A stretch of DNA of 64,000 nt from Patella vulgata (taxonomy: Eukaryota; Mollusca; Gastropoda; Patellidae), in contig NC_065886.2 of the NCBI RefSeq assembly GCF_932274485.2, positions 44,813,501-44,877,500 on the forward strand, given 5' to 3'. This document shows, one piece after another, positions 9,624 through 22,340 of this stretch (its first letter is position 1; every line of letters starts with the position of its first letter). The notes below the pieces were generated by a model that worked only from the letters and a program-made list of their open reading frames with translations, was not told the DNA's origin and searched no databases. The translations under genes and the position numbers were made by a program.

Positions 9624-9985
9624 TTAAAGCTGCATTATGTAAAAGATAAATCTGCATATTCCAGGGTTTCTTTCATGACATACATGACATACATGACAAG
9701 CCCATGATCAACTCTCAATAAGTTGGGACGGCCATGATATTGAATCTATTAAATGGATTAAAACACTATCGCCATTGAACAGTTTGATGTAAAAATGGAT
9801 CATCGTAGTAATCGTACTAGACAATCGAGACTATGTTGACCGAACTTTGAACACTAATGACTTCGCCCAAAGTATTGTAATTTGACTGAAGTTTTCAAAA
9901 TATTCATTTTTCACAATCTATTGTGCGAACTATTATAGCAAGAACGTTCAGTCCTTTATCTTAATCTTACATAATGCATCTTTAA
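9624..9985 (-). mobile_element. TTAAAG-type MITE, full-length inverted copy
   Basis: Both ends are present: ttaaagctgcattatg at the left and, read from the right, TTAAAGATGCATTATG. It is in the opposite orientation to the copy on the other side of exon 4. Confidence 0.85.
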
Positions 9986-10312
9986 AGGAGTAAACCACAG
10001 ATATATAACGGTAAATAAAATATTTAATCAAGGGTGAGCGGCAATTTATTCTAGTCCCTTGGAGTGGGAGATGATATTCTTGACTAGGAATCACCTTGTG
10101 GCAGGATAAGCCTGTGATAACTTGCCGCTACATACTTTCATTTTCGAGCGAGTAATGCAATTTTGTTGGTCGTTTTCGTGTTCCAATTTTAAAATTACAA
10201 ACTGTGTCAATATTTCAAAACTGAAACTCTCTGACAGGCAACCCGGCTATTTTTTGCATTTGATTTGAAAACTGTTTTTTTGTACTGCCCTCTATTTTTA
10301 AGCAGACGTTCA

Positions 10313-10640
10313 TGAAGCCGTGGTAGTCGAGTGGTAGGCCAGACATTCCTCTAGAATACCCCGGGTTTAAATTACGTCGAGGGTAGAGAAAAACTTTCGG
10401 TATTTTTCAAGACCTGTCCTCACTTGTCAGCTGTTACGGCTGCAGGTCTGAAATGGAAACGGTGCATTGTTGTACTGATAGGACAAAAACCGTTGTCCAT
10501 TCGTGTATACGTTGGCATACACGTACAGAATCCCCAGCCTAGCAGTTGAAATGCGAAGAAGTGCGGGTGCACGCGCCGCCGTCCAAGAAATGTCACCCCC
10601 TTGCATTGCACACATAACCATTGAAATGAAATGACCATAT
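10313..10640 (+). mobile_element. SINE, family A-like, degenerate
   Basis: A tRNA-like head (gtggtagtcgagtggtagg), a body with the gtgtatacgttggcatacac block of family A, and a gaaatgaaatg tail. It is diverged, with a poorly kept B box. Confidence 0.7.
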
Positions 10641-10961
10641 TTTATTCTCAAAATGACCGATGTATTGTATTAACCAAACATTGAACCCTTCTCTTCGTTC
10701 CATTCATTGAACCCTTCTCTCCCTTCCATTCATTGTGAAATTTCATTAGAATAGAAACGTAATGACTATAGAAGACCACTGTTTATCTGTGGGCTATGGC
10801 TTGTTCTGTGCATGGCTAAAAGTTGAACCCTACTCCATTCAATTCATTGTAAAATTTCCTTAAATTAAATTAAGACGTCCGAATATTGTTTACTCCACTG
10901 GGGCAAAAGTAATCGGGTATGTACTCAAACTGCAAAAGAGTGTTTGATAGAGAAATGCAGT

Positions 10962-11200
10962 TGAACGTCGACAAACTTGGTCATTTTGGGACTAACATAA
11001 CAACAATATGGTTCAAATTTATTCCAACAATTCACCTACGTGCACATTAGCAGTGGGATGAAAACGGAAGATGCACAGAAAACCCACGAGGGTGGACAGA
11101 AAATCCTGCTCCTTGTCGTGGTCAAGCTGGGAATTGAAACCACGCCTCTTGCCTTAATGACAGTCCTTGAGATCTAAAGCGCCCCCCCCTCCCTAGTCCG
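10962..11200 (-). mobile_element. SINE family B
   Basis: On the minus strand it carries the family B head (tcaaggactgtcattaaggc, then gtggtttcaattcccagc) and the characteristic tail block near the left end (tccaacaattcacctacgtg on plus). Similar copies lie at 37100, 52885 and 63015. Confidence 0.75.
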
Positions 11201-11262
11201 AAGAAGACAAATAGTAATGACCACTAAATGACATTCTTCAAATGAATCAGAGTTTAAAATTA

Positions 11263-11291
11263 AGCATAGCATAGCATAGCATAGCATAGCT
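11263..11291. repeat. (AGCAT)n microsatellite
   Basis: About five tandem agcat units. Confidence 0.95.
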
Positions 11292-11519
11292 ATGTCCTGC
11301 ATAACTTACGATGGAAAACTACGTCGGGAAATCTTGAGGAACTATCACAGCCAATATTAATTGTGGTCATAACGAGTATCAGCTTTCATTTATTTGTTTA
11401 TGACGTCATAGAAAAAACACGTCGAGTAATACGGTACAAATATTTTATCAGTACTGAAAGATACCGCAAACAAAGATCACAACGTAAGGAAGTTCAATTA
11501 TGTTTTCAAATTTAATGTC

Positions 11520-11970
11520 ATGCCTGTCAAACTATCTAGCAGAACCGATGGTCACGTGCGCCATGTCACAGATATTGATGCTCTTCAGCTTCAGCTAAAC
11601 GAGCTGCAAGAAATGTATCAGCAGAATCCACCGTTACGTCTTCTCATTCTTCACCATATTCCACCGCCTTTAGACACGGGCACCAAAGGGTCCAGTAGTG
11701 AGAAATTCCAGGCTATTCTGTATGAGAATGAGCATCCCACAGATGATAAAGTATACACCATCGCTGTGGAGCATGTGGATATTTTGGGAAAGATCGTTGG
11801 TGATGGCGGATTTAATGATCAAGAATTTGAGGTCAAATCAAATACTGAACATCTTATTAATCTCATCCATGATAAAGCTAAAACTGGTGCCAGATTTGTT
11901 ACGGCCGCTTTAACCGGATCATCTATGTATCAAGGATTTAATTTCAGTTTAGATGGAAGCAAGCCGGTTG
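11520..11970 (+). CDS. RFTN: Raftlin-family protein, exon A
   Basis: The first recognisable exon of a raftlin homologue (322 residues when joined to 12677-13194). Residues about 15-150 align by eye with the raftlin N-terminal domain: the LQLQLNELQEMYQQ stretch matches the LPxQLxELYQQ region of human RFTN1, FQAILYENEHP matches its FRAIL block, and ARFVTAAL its KFVGVIP block. The donor is GTAACA at 11971 (phase 1). Vertebrate raftlins start MGCG and are anchored by myristate and palmitate; this start (MPVKL) has no such signal. The frame is also open upstream of the ATG to at least 11460, so a further 5' exon with the anchor is possible. If the ATG at 11520 is real, the protein would be soluble. 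Confidence 0.8.
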
Positions 11971-12676
11971 GTAACAGATAGTGTCAGTCTACCAGACGAA
12001 GACAGACACAATTAAATTTATCGTTCATCTCCCCGTTTCTACCCTATTGCATTAAGAGGAAGGTTTGAATTAACATTTTTTCTGCCCGATTTTGTTAAAT
12101 ATCCATGATTTAGATGCGGAGAGGCAACAGTGTTAATAGGTTGATTACGGTGATAAGTACAGCGAGTAGTTACATGGCATTTGTATGCTAATTCGAGTGT
12201 ATCTCAAAATGCCATTGGTCAACAGTATACACAGTTTGTAGCAAAGACATGGTCAGATGTCATTCTATAGGGAAAAGCGTTCAGCCCACAGAAAATTTGA
12301 GGAGATGTTGGAGCCGGGCAAAGAGGCCAGAATTAACATTAAATTCAATGGGGGAAACTAATTGGCAGACATTGTTTTAATTCGGATATTCCTAGTAGTG
12401 TGACAGGAGGTATTCATTTTCATATAGTTTTTTAAAAGCCGCATTAAACTGTGTTCGAATATAATCTCTACTCCCCGCCCGGTCTATATTGATTTTCAAT
12501 TTGATCTATTTTAAAAGCCCCGTAGACACACTAAAGCCTAAAATTATCACCGAATTGACTAGGAATTTAACTACAGCGCTAAAGTGTTTGGACCGATTCT
12601 CGATAGTTGCTGCCGGAGTCAGGACACTTGATCAATTGACCTCCGTGTTATATATACATTGTAATCGTAATTTCAG

Positions 12677-13194
12677 TTCTCCAGATGGACTTCTTCTTCG
12701 ACACACCAACCTTCCTTGATCCAGAAATGTATGTTTATCTCATTGAACCAGTCTCAGTGATACAAAAAATGAACGAGGGAGCTTTCGGTAAAGGTGTTCG
12801 CCTGGAATGCGATTGGAGTAACCATTTTGAAAATCATTTAAAACAAGGTTGGCGGTTAATTGATATATTTGCTGATGGTAGCAGCAAATCTGTAAAATCC
12901 AACTCAGGAAAGGAAATACAGAAGACGTATTTATGGGTTTTTGAAAAACCGTTGTCGGGAGGGAATGAAAGTATTGCGCGTTACGAGGGTTTTGTTGCAG
13001 AGCAAACGATACACACACAAGCAGAGAAAGCATTGTCGATCATTGACAAAAAGGCTTATTGGGAAGATCAGATAGTTCAGAAAGGCCTAGATGGATGGGA
13101 GTTAGCTTGCATTATACAGAATCCAGCCATTAGACGATCAATGTTCAAAGTTGTTTTTGGAAACGTCATGTTTTTTCAGAGATTATTAAAATAA
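12677..13194 (+). CDS. RFTN: Raftlin-family protein, exon B (last)
   Basis: Joining g11970 to 12677 keeps the frame (KPV-VLQ-MDFF). The exon encodes the raftlin C-terminal core: CDWSNHFENHLKQGWRLIDI matches RFTN1 ANWLEHMSDHFRKGGMLVNA, YEGFVAEQTI matches YDAIVVEQWTV, GWELACIIQNP matches GWQLTCVLPTP, and the end VMFFQRLLK matches IVFLQRP. The protein stops there, so the long C-terminal tail and the middle insert of vertebrate raftlins are absent. Family role: a lipid-raft organiser in B-cell and Toll-like receptor signalling of vertebrates; the invertebrate role is unknown. The acceptor is tttcag at 12671-12676; the ctccag at 12679-12684 is a frame-compatible alternative that drops two codons and one shared base pair set. 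Confidence 0.85.
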
Positions 13195-13654
13195 GCATTG
13201 GTTTGGCACATTGAGCAAAGTGTCATTAAGTCGCAATTAGGAATGTCTTATTTTAAATAATTCACGACATTTTAGAATTAATGTATTTCACAATCGGCTG
13301 TTATATCTATACGGTATTTTCCATTGAAATTTAACTTCAATATTTCGATAAAGTACGACTTCAATAGGATGTTCAAGTCCAAGGGAGAAAACTTTATTTA
13401 GCAAAATTGGGGTGTGGGATGTTTGCGAACTTTACAAGTAATGTGTGCAAATGGGATTTCGGGCTGCAACGTATGTGTCGATTGCATAACAATATATCTC
13501 AACCAACCACGACAGTTGAAAAAAAGTCGTTGAGTTTAAGAACAGCATAACTCTACTCTATGGCTTGCATGACTCCACAAACGAAATTAATAACCTTATC
13601 TTTACAACAGTTCAATCATACTTCAATTTATCTAAACGATTTTAAACTATTATT
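13195..13654. other. 3' flank of the raftlin gene
   Basis: AT-rich sequence without a canonical AATAAA close to the stop. No other gene is seen. Confidence 0.5.
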
Positions 13655-16600
13655 AAGCTTTCATATTACATATGAAAGCTTATTGTTTCTGTTAAGATTA
13701 TTATTGTTATTTTTTTTTTTGTGTTTTGTCCACAAATCGGATTTCTCAGAATCTAACTATAGGATCGTTCTGAAACTTTTACCTATCCCCCCAAAAATGG
13801 GTGGTGGCTGTTGATTAAATATATTTTCAAAACGTTTTACGAATCCGAAATCACCGAATTTTACGAAGGAATGCATTTTACCTACAATGCTGTAACTTTG
13901 TGACTGTTTGACCTATTTTACTAATTCTTTTTTCTTTGAGTATCTTGAAACATTTACTTCAAATCTGCAATTTCGGATTTTGGCATTTCGAAAATTCGTC
14001 GCTGTCATTTCGAACCGGAAGTTATTACCAATTTGACAACTTCTTTAATAGTTGTGCGATTTTCGTGAAATTTAAAATGTTAGTAGATCTTGCCAATGCG
14101 ACTTCAATGATGTCCTTGGAAATTTTCTAAATTATCTCCCCTTGGTGAAATTAAGGATCAAAGTTTTCAAAAAAATCGTCGAAATATAGGTCAGAATGAC
14201 CTAAAAAAAAATTTGATACTAGACAAGTAATTACTGATTCGTACACAAAATGTGGAGTTTGTCGATCGAACCAGAAGTGCCACCATCTTTAAACGTGAAA
14301 AATCAAAAAGGCTTTTTTGCTATTTTACTTACAGACTCGGGCGTCATATTTTCGGAATCCTGGAAGGAATGCCTAAAAATCTATCGGATCAGAATTTTGA
14401 TTTCGGTCACGTGATGGTCACCATTTTGAATTGAAAATGAAAAATAGAAGCAATTTGAAGGGCCGGGACTTTGGAACACAAGAACTCTCCTTCTAATTAA
14501 GCTAGAATGTTCAAACTTGGTGTAGGCGTTCACTAGGTTAATGTCATGATTGAGTTCAAAGATGAGCATTTTTTGCATAGGGTAAGCAGAGATAAGCAAG
14601 CTGATTTGTTGATTCTTTAGGGCACGATGACATTGGTTATAATGAATGGAGGGCGATGAAACTCCTGTCAATCGAGAGGCTAATAGCTGGCCTGTTGTGT
14701 GAAATCATTGTATCATTTTTTGAAAATGTCCGGGGTAGCCGAAAAAAGGAGATCGAAATCCAAAAAGTCGTATTTTTACGATTTGGGGCATTTTTAGAGG
14801 TCGTGTAAAGTAAAATAAAGCATGCATATACATATATTATTGATATTAAATATATCATATAAAAAACTAAACAGTGAATCAGCTGTCATTGACAGATTTT
14901 ATATTATAAGCATGGTCAGTGGAAGGTCAGCGTATTGTCTAACTTGAACTCACTGACTCCGTAACATTATTGTGGGTATGGTATAAGCTGAATTTGATGA
15001 GATGCACATATCTCGTATGACTATTTGGTACTTACAGTGTTAGACTTTGTCGTAACGTTACGGTCTCCATTCATCAAATCGTCGTTGGGGCTATAATACG
15101 ATTTTGAATCAAGTTATTTATCACTGAGGAACTCAAAATTAGGTTTGATGTAGCTCTGCTCATTTACAGTGGCGAATTTAACGGGCTCATGGGTTCCAGC
15201 TCCCTCCTCTAGAAATTTCACAGCACCCGCATGGATTGTGGCTAATTTTGTGGCAGAATTTTATTTTTCTGGGGGAGGTACTTCTAAATGGCTCCGACAC
15301 AAGTGCCTGAAATGCCATGAAATCACGTTTTCGGCCTCCAATTAAAATTTCTTAGCGGGAGAACCCCCTGACCCGACCCCCTTGCGGGGCTTCACGGTCG
15401 GTATCAGCCCCCCTCCCCACCACCATGGTTAATCCGGCGTTGATGTTCCCTCTTGTGCAGCTGCAAAAGAATGTACAAGTTCATTGCCTCATTGTCAAAG
15501 ATCCCACTTTTCTACCCCAGTTCGGGTAATGAGGTCGAGCGTATATTGTATAGGGGATATTAAACAAGCAAACAGTATGGCTGATGTCTCCCGCCAAAAC
15601 CCCAAAGTAAAAGATGACACATTAATTAATCGCACTTTCATATTTTTTTCAAAAGTATCGAGCAATCAAACTATACTGTAAATTTCATCACTCTCTGTCA
15701 GATAGAAATCAAGGTTATCTTGTCCCAAAGCATCGACCAATGAAATTGCCAAGCTGTAGCTCAAAATGTTCAGTCAAGACCTGATGAACATCTACACCAA
15801 GTTTAAACATTCTAGCTCAATTAAAAGCTGGGTTGTTATGTTCCAGTACTTCATTATAACCAAAGTTATCATACCCCAAAGCATCAACCAATTCAAAGTC
15901 CCGGCCAATCAAGTTGCTTTGCTTATCCTGACTAAGAGAATGCTCATTGTCGAACTTGGTCAAGGTAATATGGTCAAGGTACTAATGTAATGAAACTATA
16001 CACAAAGTTTCATCAAATTGCTTATGGCTAAAGTTAATATCCGATTACTTTAAATTTATACACAGTGTTTCAGGTCATGAGACGAAGAAGCCTATTGATT
16101 TTCAGCGATATCCGATAATTACTGTCAGACTTAGGGTCCTTGACCACTTCAAAAAATCTTATGCGCGCTCTAGAGGTTAAATTCAATATCCGATTGACTT
16201 TAAATTTATACACAGTGTTTAAGGTCATGAGATGAAGAAGCCAATTGATTTTCAGCGATTTCCGATAATTACTGTCAGAGTTATGGCCCTTCATCACTTA
16301 AAAAAAATCTTGTGGATGCTCTAGAGGCCAAAGTTAATGTCCGATTGACTTTAAATTTATACACAGTGGTTAAGGTCATGAGACGAAGTAGGCGATTGAT
16401 TTTCAGCGATATCTGATATTTACTGCCACAGTCGTGGCCCCTGATCACTTCAAAATATCTTGTGGCCGCTCTAGAGGCCAAAGTTAATATCCGATTGACT
16501 TTAAATTTATGCGCAGTGTTTAAGGTCATGACACGAAGATGCCTACATTATTGATTTTCAGCGATATCTGATATTTACTGCCATTTCCGATAATTACCGT

Positions 16601-16914
16601 CAGAGTTATTGCCCTTTATCACTTTAAAAAATCTTGTGGACGCTCTAGAGGCTAAATTCAATATCCGATTGATTTTAAATTTATACAGTGTTTAAGGTCA
16701 TGAGATCAAGAAGCCAATTGATTTTCAGCGATTTCCGATTAATTCCTGTCCTGCGTACTCTGTATATAATATACGGTTTTCTAAATATGCCTTGGATGGT
16801 AGCCATTTTGTTCATAAGGTAAATGTAATTTTTCAGATACCTGATGACATTTATACTTATTGTTTCAATAGATTCTAATAACCCCCTTTGCAGTTCATAT
16901 GAAAGCTTTCATAT
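13655..16914. repeat. 3.26-kb noncoding block bounded by AAGCTT palindromes
   Basis: The left edge is a palindrome with 12-bp arms AAGCTTTCATAT around a 3-bp loop (13655-13681); the right edge is the perfect palindrome ATATGAAAGCTTTCATAT (16897-16914), followed by a TTG/TTA-rich tract. Inside are only short, unconvincing open frames and a 152-bp tandem array. It may be a large nonautonomous element, but I cannot identify a family or a target duplication. Confidence 0.45.
16022..16780. repeat. ~152-bp tandem repeat, about five units
   Basis: Units share ttaaatttatacacagtg, aaggtcatgag and gattttcagcgat. Spacings between copies of aggtcatga are about 150-152 bp, the last one about 170 because of a small internal duplication. 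Divergence between units is moderate. Confidence 0.9.
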
Positions 16915-17399
16915 CTGCTATGCAGATCTAGTTGTTGTTGTTATTATTATTATTAATATTAGGTGGAAAAGGTGATTTTGAGATTATGATTATACATTTG
17001 ATTTTATTAGCTTTCCAAGTAGATCTCATCATTCTTCTCACAAAACTTTTTACAGATTCAAAATCGGATGAAAACTTTTTTTTTTATTGAGGCTCAAAGT
17101 TGCGATTTTTGACTTTTCGCGGAAGAAAGGTTTTTCAACACTTTGAAAAAGCCATTTTTGGTGTTTTTTGTGATGCCATATTTCATTTCATATCAAACCT
17201 ATTAAAAATGAAGATGTTAATTCATGAAATACAACTTTAAGGCTAATTATGCTTCAATTTTCACATTTTTGTAATAATTACACCGATTTCCACAGTAACT
17301 GCAAAATACATAGGTTTTCTCAAAAATTCCATTTTGTCAGAGCGATTTTGGTCACTTTTTTCATCAAAAATGGTCTTGTGCATGTTATATCTGAAATTT

Positions 17400-18440
17400 T
17401 GAACCTGGTTGTTATGCATTTTAAAATCAGTAGCTATCAAGTATGATTAACGAAAAAAAAAAGAGTAAAAATATATATATGCCTTCTCTCAAGAGCTGAA
17501 TATATGTTCATTTTTGAACAATTTTCCGCGGCACACAATTGCCTATTTTTGGGGCGTTTTTGGGACATTAATAAAATAGGAAGGAATGGAGATACACATG
17601 TGAAATTATGGGAATATGTCAAAAAGTTTGTGAATTTTTAAAATCACTTATTTCCAATCCGCCATATATTATCAATTTTGGTTGTCATAGCAACCAAAAT
17701 GGAAAAAATGCAATTTTTGACCATTTTCAACGCTACTTACCATAACCCAAAAGGTCATCACCACATTTTAAAGTAAGCAGTTTAAAATATTTGAAACCCA
17801 TGTAATATTAAATGATATGGATTGTGTAAGTTTGAGAAAAATATGAAGGAGTTTGGGCTGTTACCATAGCAACCACATTTATTTTTTTCCGAAAAGCATT
17901 ATTTTCCAATAATCATGACATCAATATTGATAATTGTATTATTTTAAAAACAGAAGCTATTGGGCAAGATTTTAAAAAATAAATAAAATGAAAATATTTA
18001 TGTCTTCTCCCAAGAGCTGGAAAGGGGTTCCCTTTTGAAGAACATTCTGCAGTAGCTAGTTGTCCATTTTGGCCATTATTAAGACATAAATAAAATATAA
18101 AAGGAATTAAGATCTTGAAGAGAAATTTTGTTTACAAGTAAATATGTTTGTGAATTTTTAAAATTACTTATCTTTACTCTTGTATATTACTTAATATTTG
18201 GTTTTTATAGCAATCAAAACGAAAACAAACACCCCAAAAAAGGCAATGTTATTCCATTTTCAATGATGTTTACCATGACAAACCAATTGATCGCCACATT
18301 TTAAGTACAGTAGCAGAAAGCTTTTTAGCATATATTTATAGCCCATGTAATACAAAATATTAAGAATTATATAATTTTAGTGAATTATTAAGGATTTTGG
18401 ATGGTTGTCATAGCAACCACATAATTTTAAAAAACGGACA
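17400..18440. repeat. Degenerate ~520-bp tandem repeat, two units
   Basis: The cttctctcaagagctg segment at 17482 returns as cttctcccaagagctgg at 18003, and the ttgtcatagcaacc, gccacattttaa and cccatgtaata blocks follow in the same order in both units. There are no open frames of note. Confidence 0.75.
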
Positions 18441-19721
18441 ACTCTTGTTGCATTATCATTGTTCTCAGCATTCCTTGCTTACATTATTGTTAGAATTCTG
18501 CTTTTACATATTTTCTACTCAGAAGATAACACTGACCAATAAAAAATTATTCTCTAAAGACTAAAGAGTAAAAGTAGGTTACTCAGTTACTGATAGGCTA
18601 TGGTAGGCCTAGTCATGTTTATAAAGGCCTAGGCCTAAAAGCAACAATTTAACTCAAAGAATTGTTATGTTTTTACTTCACTTTTGAATATTTATATTAT
18701 TCCTTCAAATTGGTATGTAGCCCATTGAGCAGCTTCCTTTTTTGTATATTTTAATCAATGTAAACAAATATCGAATCAAGGCCCAATTAAGGCCTTAGGT
18801 TTGTCGGTTCATTCAATTGTTTAACTGGCCAACAAATATGTGATACTCGAGGTGTTAAATATATTTTCCTAAAAAAAAGAATTAAAATTATAATAATTAG
18901 TATGACAACTGTTATATAATGCTAAATTATTTAGTAAAAACTAAAACGTTTTGCGAAAATTTGGTATCCGTATCAATACTGAGTGATGATAGTAATTAGT
19001 ATTGACATGACTGACCTAATTCATAATCTATGTCGGTTCCATCATCTCAAACGAAATGTTGCAAATTGAGCCATTTTTCAAATTATTTCAGCTAGTTGGT
19101 CCAACTTTATATATTTGGGTATAATATCCGTTTAAGTGGATAGAAATCGATGTACTAATTATCAGTAGTACCTATACTATCTTCCTCACGCCTGCTGTCA
19201 GTACCAAGACCCGTGTGGATCTTTTCCGGTTTCATTTCCATTCGTGTGCACAGAAATGCTTTAAAATTGGGCTTGAATAATTCAGTCAACAGCGAATTTA
19301 TGATTTCAGAGCATTGAAACATTCGTCAATTTTACGGAATTGTTCAATTCTTGAAAAATGTTTGGTGTTAAAAGTAAAGACGTGTGGTTGCCGATAGGAA
19401 ATTTCCATTCGATTTTATATTTGTATTCTGTCACATGGTTATAAAAGCGCGCGAATATGAGTCACGTGATGTAAACAGTCAACCCAGCAAAGTCAAAAGG
19501 CGTGAAAAAAATGGAATTAACTATCCTTATTTATTTTCAGGCAAGTCCTTTATTCATATAACATAACGCTTACTTCATAAATAAACATCGGAGTTGCCTT
19601 TCGACGTAATTTACCGCGAATATGAGTCTAAGGAACATGGAATACATTTTAGTTTTGGTGTTGAAATGACGTCATAACAAGGCTGAACTACGCGATTTAT
19701 TTTTGACAAAATTTCTCATTG
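18441..19721. other. No gene recognised
   Basis: AT-rich sequence with no supported gene and no repeat I can name. An open frame of 60 codons at 19384 has no recognisable feature. Confidence 0.5.
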
Positions 19722-20029
19722 TATACCATTTTCAATTGCTTGGCGGGCGCACTTGCCATGCTCCGATTTTGTTGATTTTAATAGCATCAAAACGACAATA
19801 AAACGAACTTTCAATCGGTCGGGGGTGCTATATTGACAAATCGCCTAAAAAAAAGATTGCGTGAATTGAAGCGTTCAACTTGCAAAAAATGCATGGTATT
19901 TCGAAATGCCAACAAAGCACCCCCGACCAATTGAAAGATCGTTCATTTATCTTTCTAATGATATTAGAATGAAAAAATAATATTAATAATAAGTGCGCCC
20001 GCCGAGCACTTGAAGTGGGGTACCCTCGT
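19722..20029. repeat. Inverted repeat / foldback, ~105-bp arms
   Basis: The left arm (about 19722-19829) and right arm (19916-20029) share GGCGGGCGCACTT and ggtcgggggtgct in inverted order, separated by about 85 bp. A weaker second inverted pair (gtttttcaacttacg near 20083 and cgttaagttgaaaaa near 20213) follows to about 20270. Confidence 0.75.
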
Positions 20030-20270
20030 TTAAAAACGTGACAAAATTTTTCAGCGTAACGTCAAAACACGGGAAATTAACGTTTTTCAACTTACGTTTA
20101 TGAAATTAATAAAATGAACACATATATAAAAATTATATCAAACAAAAGAACAGGATATCGGCTTCCAAAATATTTAAAAATTATTACAAAATATTAAATA
20201 GCCACCGTATGACGTTAAGTTGAAAAAGGGTTACAAATCGGGAAAAAATGACTTTCTTCCAACGAGGGCA

Positions 20271-21192
20271 ATGGAGCTGTGACACCTATTAATATTATTA
20301 TTATTATTACATACTATAATACTTTAGGTGTATTCAACTAAGTAAGGGTTGTATATATTGTATATACTGCTTTTCATTATTAGTATATAGTTTGTATTGT
20401 AAATAGGGATAGGGGTCTGACATAGGCATTTTGCCCGTTCCCCAATTTCCCATTCATTTATAGTGAATAAAATATGTTTATATAAAAAAAGAGTTTAATT
20501 ACGTGACGAATTTAAGCGTGAATTCCGCGTCACTCGATTGCACTCCTGTCAATTCGAGACGTTCTGGACTGACAATCCAGCACCCCCCTTGTCAGTCAAC
20601 GCGACACTCGGGCCACAATCATGGCATCTTTATAATATTTTGGAAATTTATTGTTTTGTATGAGGACGAAACTTTGTATCATGTCTATTGATAAGGAAAT
20701 ATTTATGGAATTTGGGAAAGCTGTTCGTGGACGTATGTTTCGTTGCCTAATAACGTATGTTTGATTTACGGTATATTGCAAGTCACGATTCTCAGTGCAG
20801 ACGTTAAATGATAATTCAATGAATACGTCAGCCACCTGTTGACATCGGGCGTTTCTATTTTCAGACCGGTTGGGGAGTTGGGAAATTCCCACACACCTGT
20901 TTAACCATAATATAACCTAGAAATCCGATACCTGAATGTAGTAATATGAATGAACAGTAGCAATGTTTTATTTATAGTGTGTAGAAATGTGAGACGTGAT
21001 TTGTTCCAGCCGAAATATCTCTATAAAAACAAACTTTACATGACCGATTTCTTATCTATAATATTATACAACACCCAATCGTTTAAAAAACGACGTTTCA
21101 CCCTAAAGATATATATACATTCTCGGCCGTTAACAAGGATCTGAACGCTTGACTTCATATGAACTTGAGAAAACAGAAAATATAGGGTATTT
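20271..21192. other. No gene recognised
   Basis: AT-rich. A block near 21135-21175 is found inverted at about 40280-40320 (tatgaagtcaagcgttcag there), so part of this is an unnamed interspersed repeat. Confidence 0.4.
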
Positions 21193-21300
21193 TTTTAAAG
21201 ATACATGATGTAAGATTTAGTTAAAAGCGCTGACTGTTCTTGCTAAAAAAAATTTAATAATAGATAATGAAAAATGAATTATATTGAACATTTCAGTCAA
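21193..21300 (+). mobile_element. TTAAAG-type MITE, left-end fragment
   Basis: It begins ttaaagatacatgatgtaag and follows the MITE copies for about 100 bp before diverging. Confidence 0.55.
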
Positions 21301-22340
21301 AATACAGAATTCTGAGTGTTTGAAGTTTGAAAAGAAATAGCCTGTTGTCAAGTATCATTGCCATGATAATACACGAAGTCACGATTGTCAACCCTGACAA
21401 CCTGTGGAATTTAGCAGTACAATATACAGTCTTATAACATCCTGTATACATGATATGGGTGCCTTTATCAAATAACTGATTTTTAATGATAACTTTAGTG
21501 ATTTATGGGCTTTTCTTAGAACTTAGAAGTAGGCACTGTACTCAGATCGGTCTGAACGTATTTTTTTTTTTTGGGGGGGGGGGGGGGGTCAACACTTGAG
21601 TGTCTAGGTAGTCTTACGCGATATATATTGCTCTGTCATATATAAAATTCGTTTCCACATTTACCTTTATTTTTCAAAATAAAGAAACATTAGTATTTTA
21701 AAATGAAATTCTCATGTCATACTAATTTTTCTTTATTGTGAAAAGAAAAATAGAAATATGGAAACGCATTTTTTTACTGTTTAAAGATAAAACAATATTT
21801 ATAGTGTTAGACTACATATTACCTTAATAATCGAGTAATACATAAAATGAAATGACAAGTACATTCATCTCAGTACATGGCCAAATGAGTCTAAACAGTT
21901 CATGAATATATATATCTTTTGTACAAATATAATAGTCTATAAAATAGTGAATGCTGCAGATTTTCACAATATGTTCACATCCAAGTTTTCATTTTACATC
22001 ACATCTTCTGAAATAGATATTTAAAACAAAGAAATTGAACACCAAATCCATTTATATACTAATGCATCTGTAACCGTCCGATACTACAAATGCCAAATTG
22101 TCTTTTAATGGGAAAGTTGGGAGAGTGCTTTGAATAGAAGAAAAGTTGTTTTTGTTTTTACTTTGCCCCCATCCAGTGACTACTATGAAAATCGCACTTG
22201 AAAAAAAACCCCAAAAACATCTGTCCTCCTAAGAGTATTATAGCTAAAATCGACCATTCTGTTGGAGACAAGACATGATTTTGGAGGCAGTTTCGGCACA
22301 CAAGTTACAAGTATAAAGTTGATATCATGTAAATTGATAA
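21301..22340. other. No gene recognised; T and G runs
   Basis: A poly-T tract followed by a run of about 15 G ends near 21588. The rest is AT-rich without a supported gene. Confidence 0.5.
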
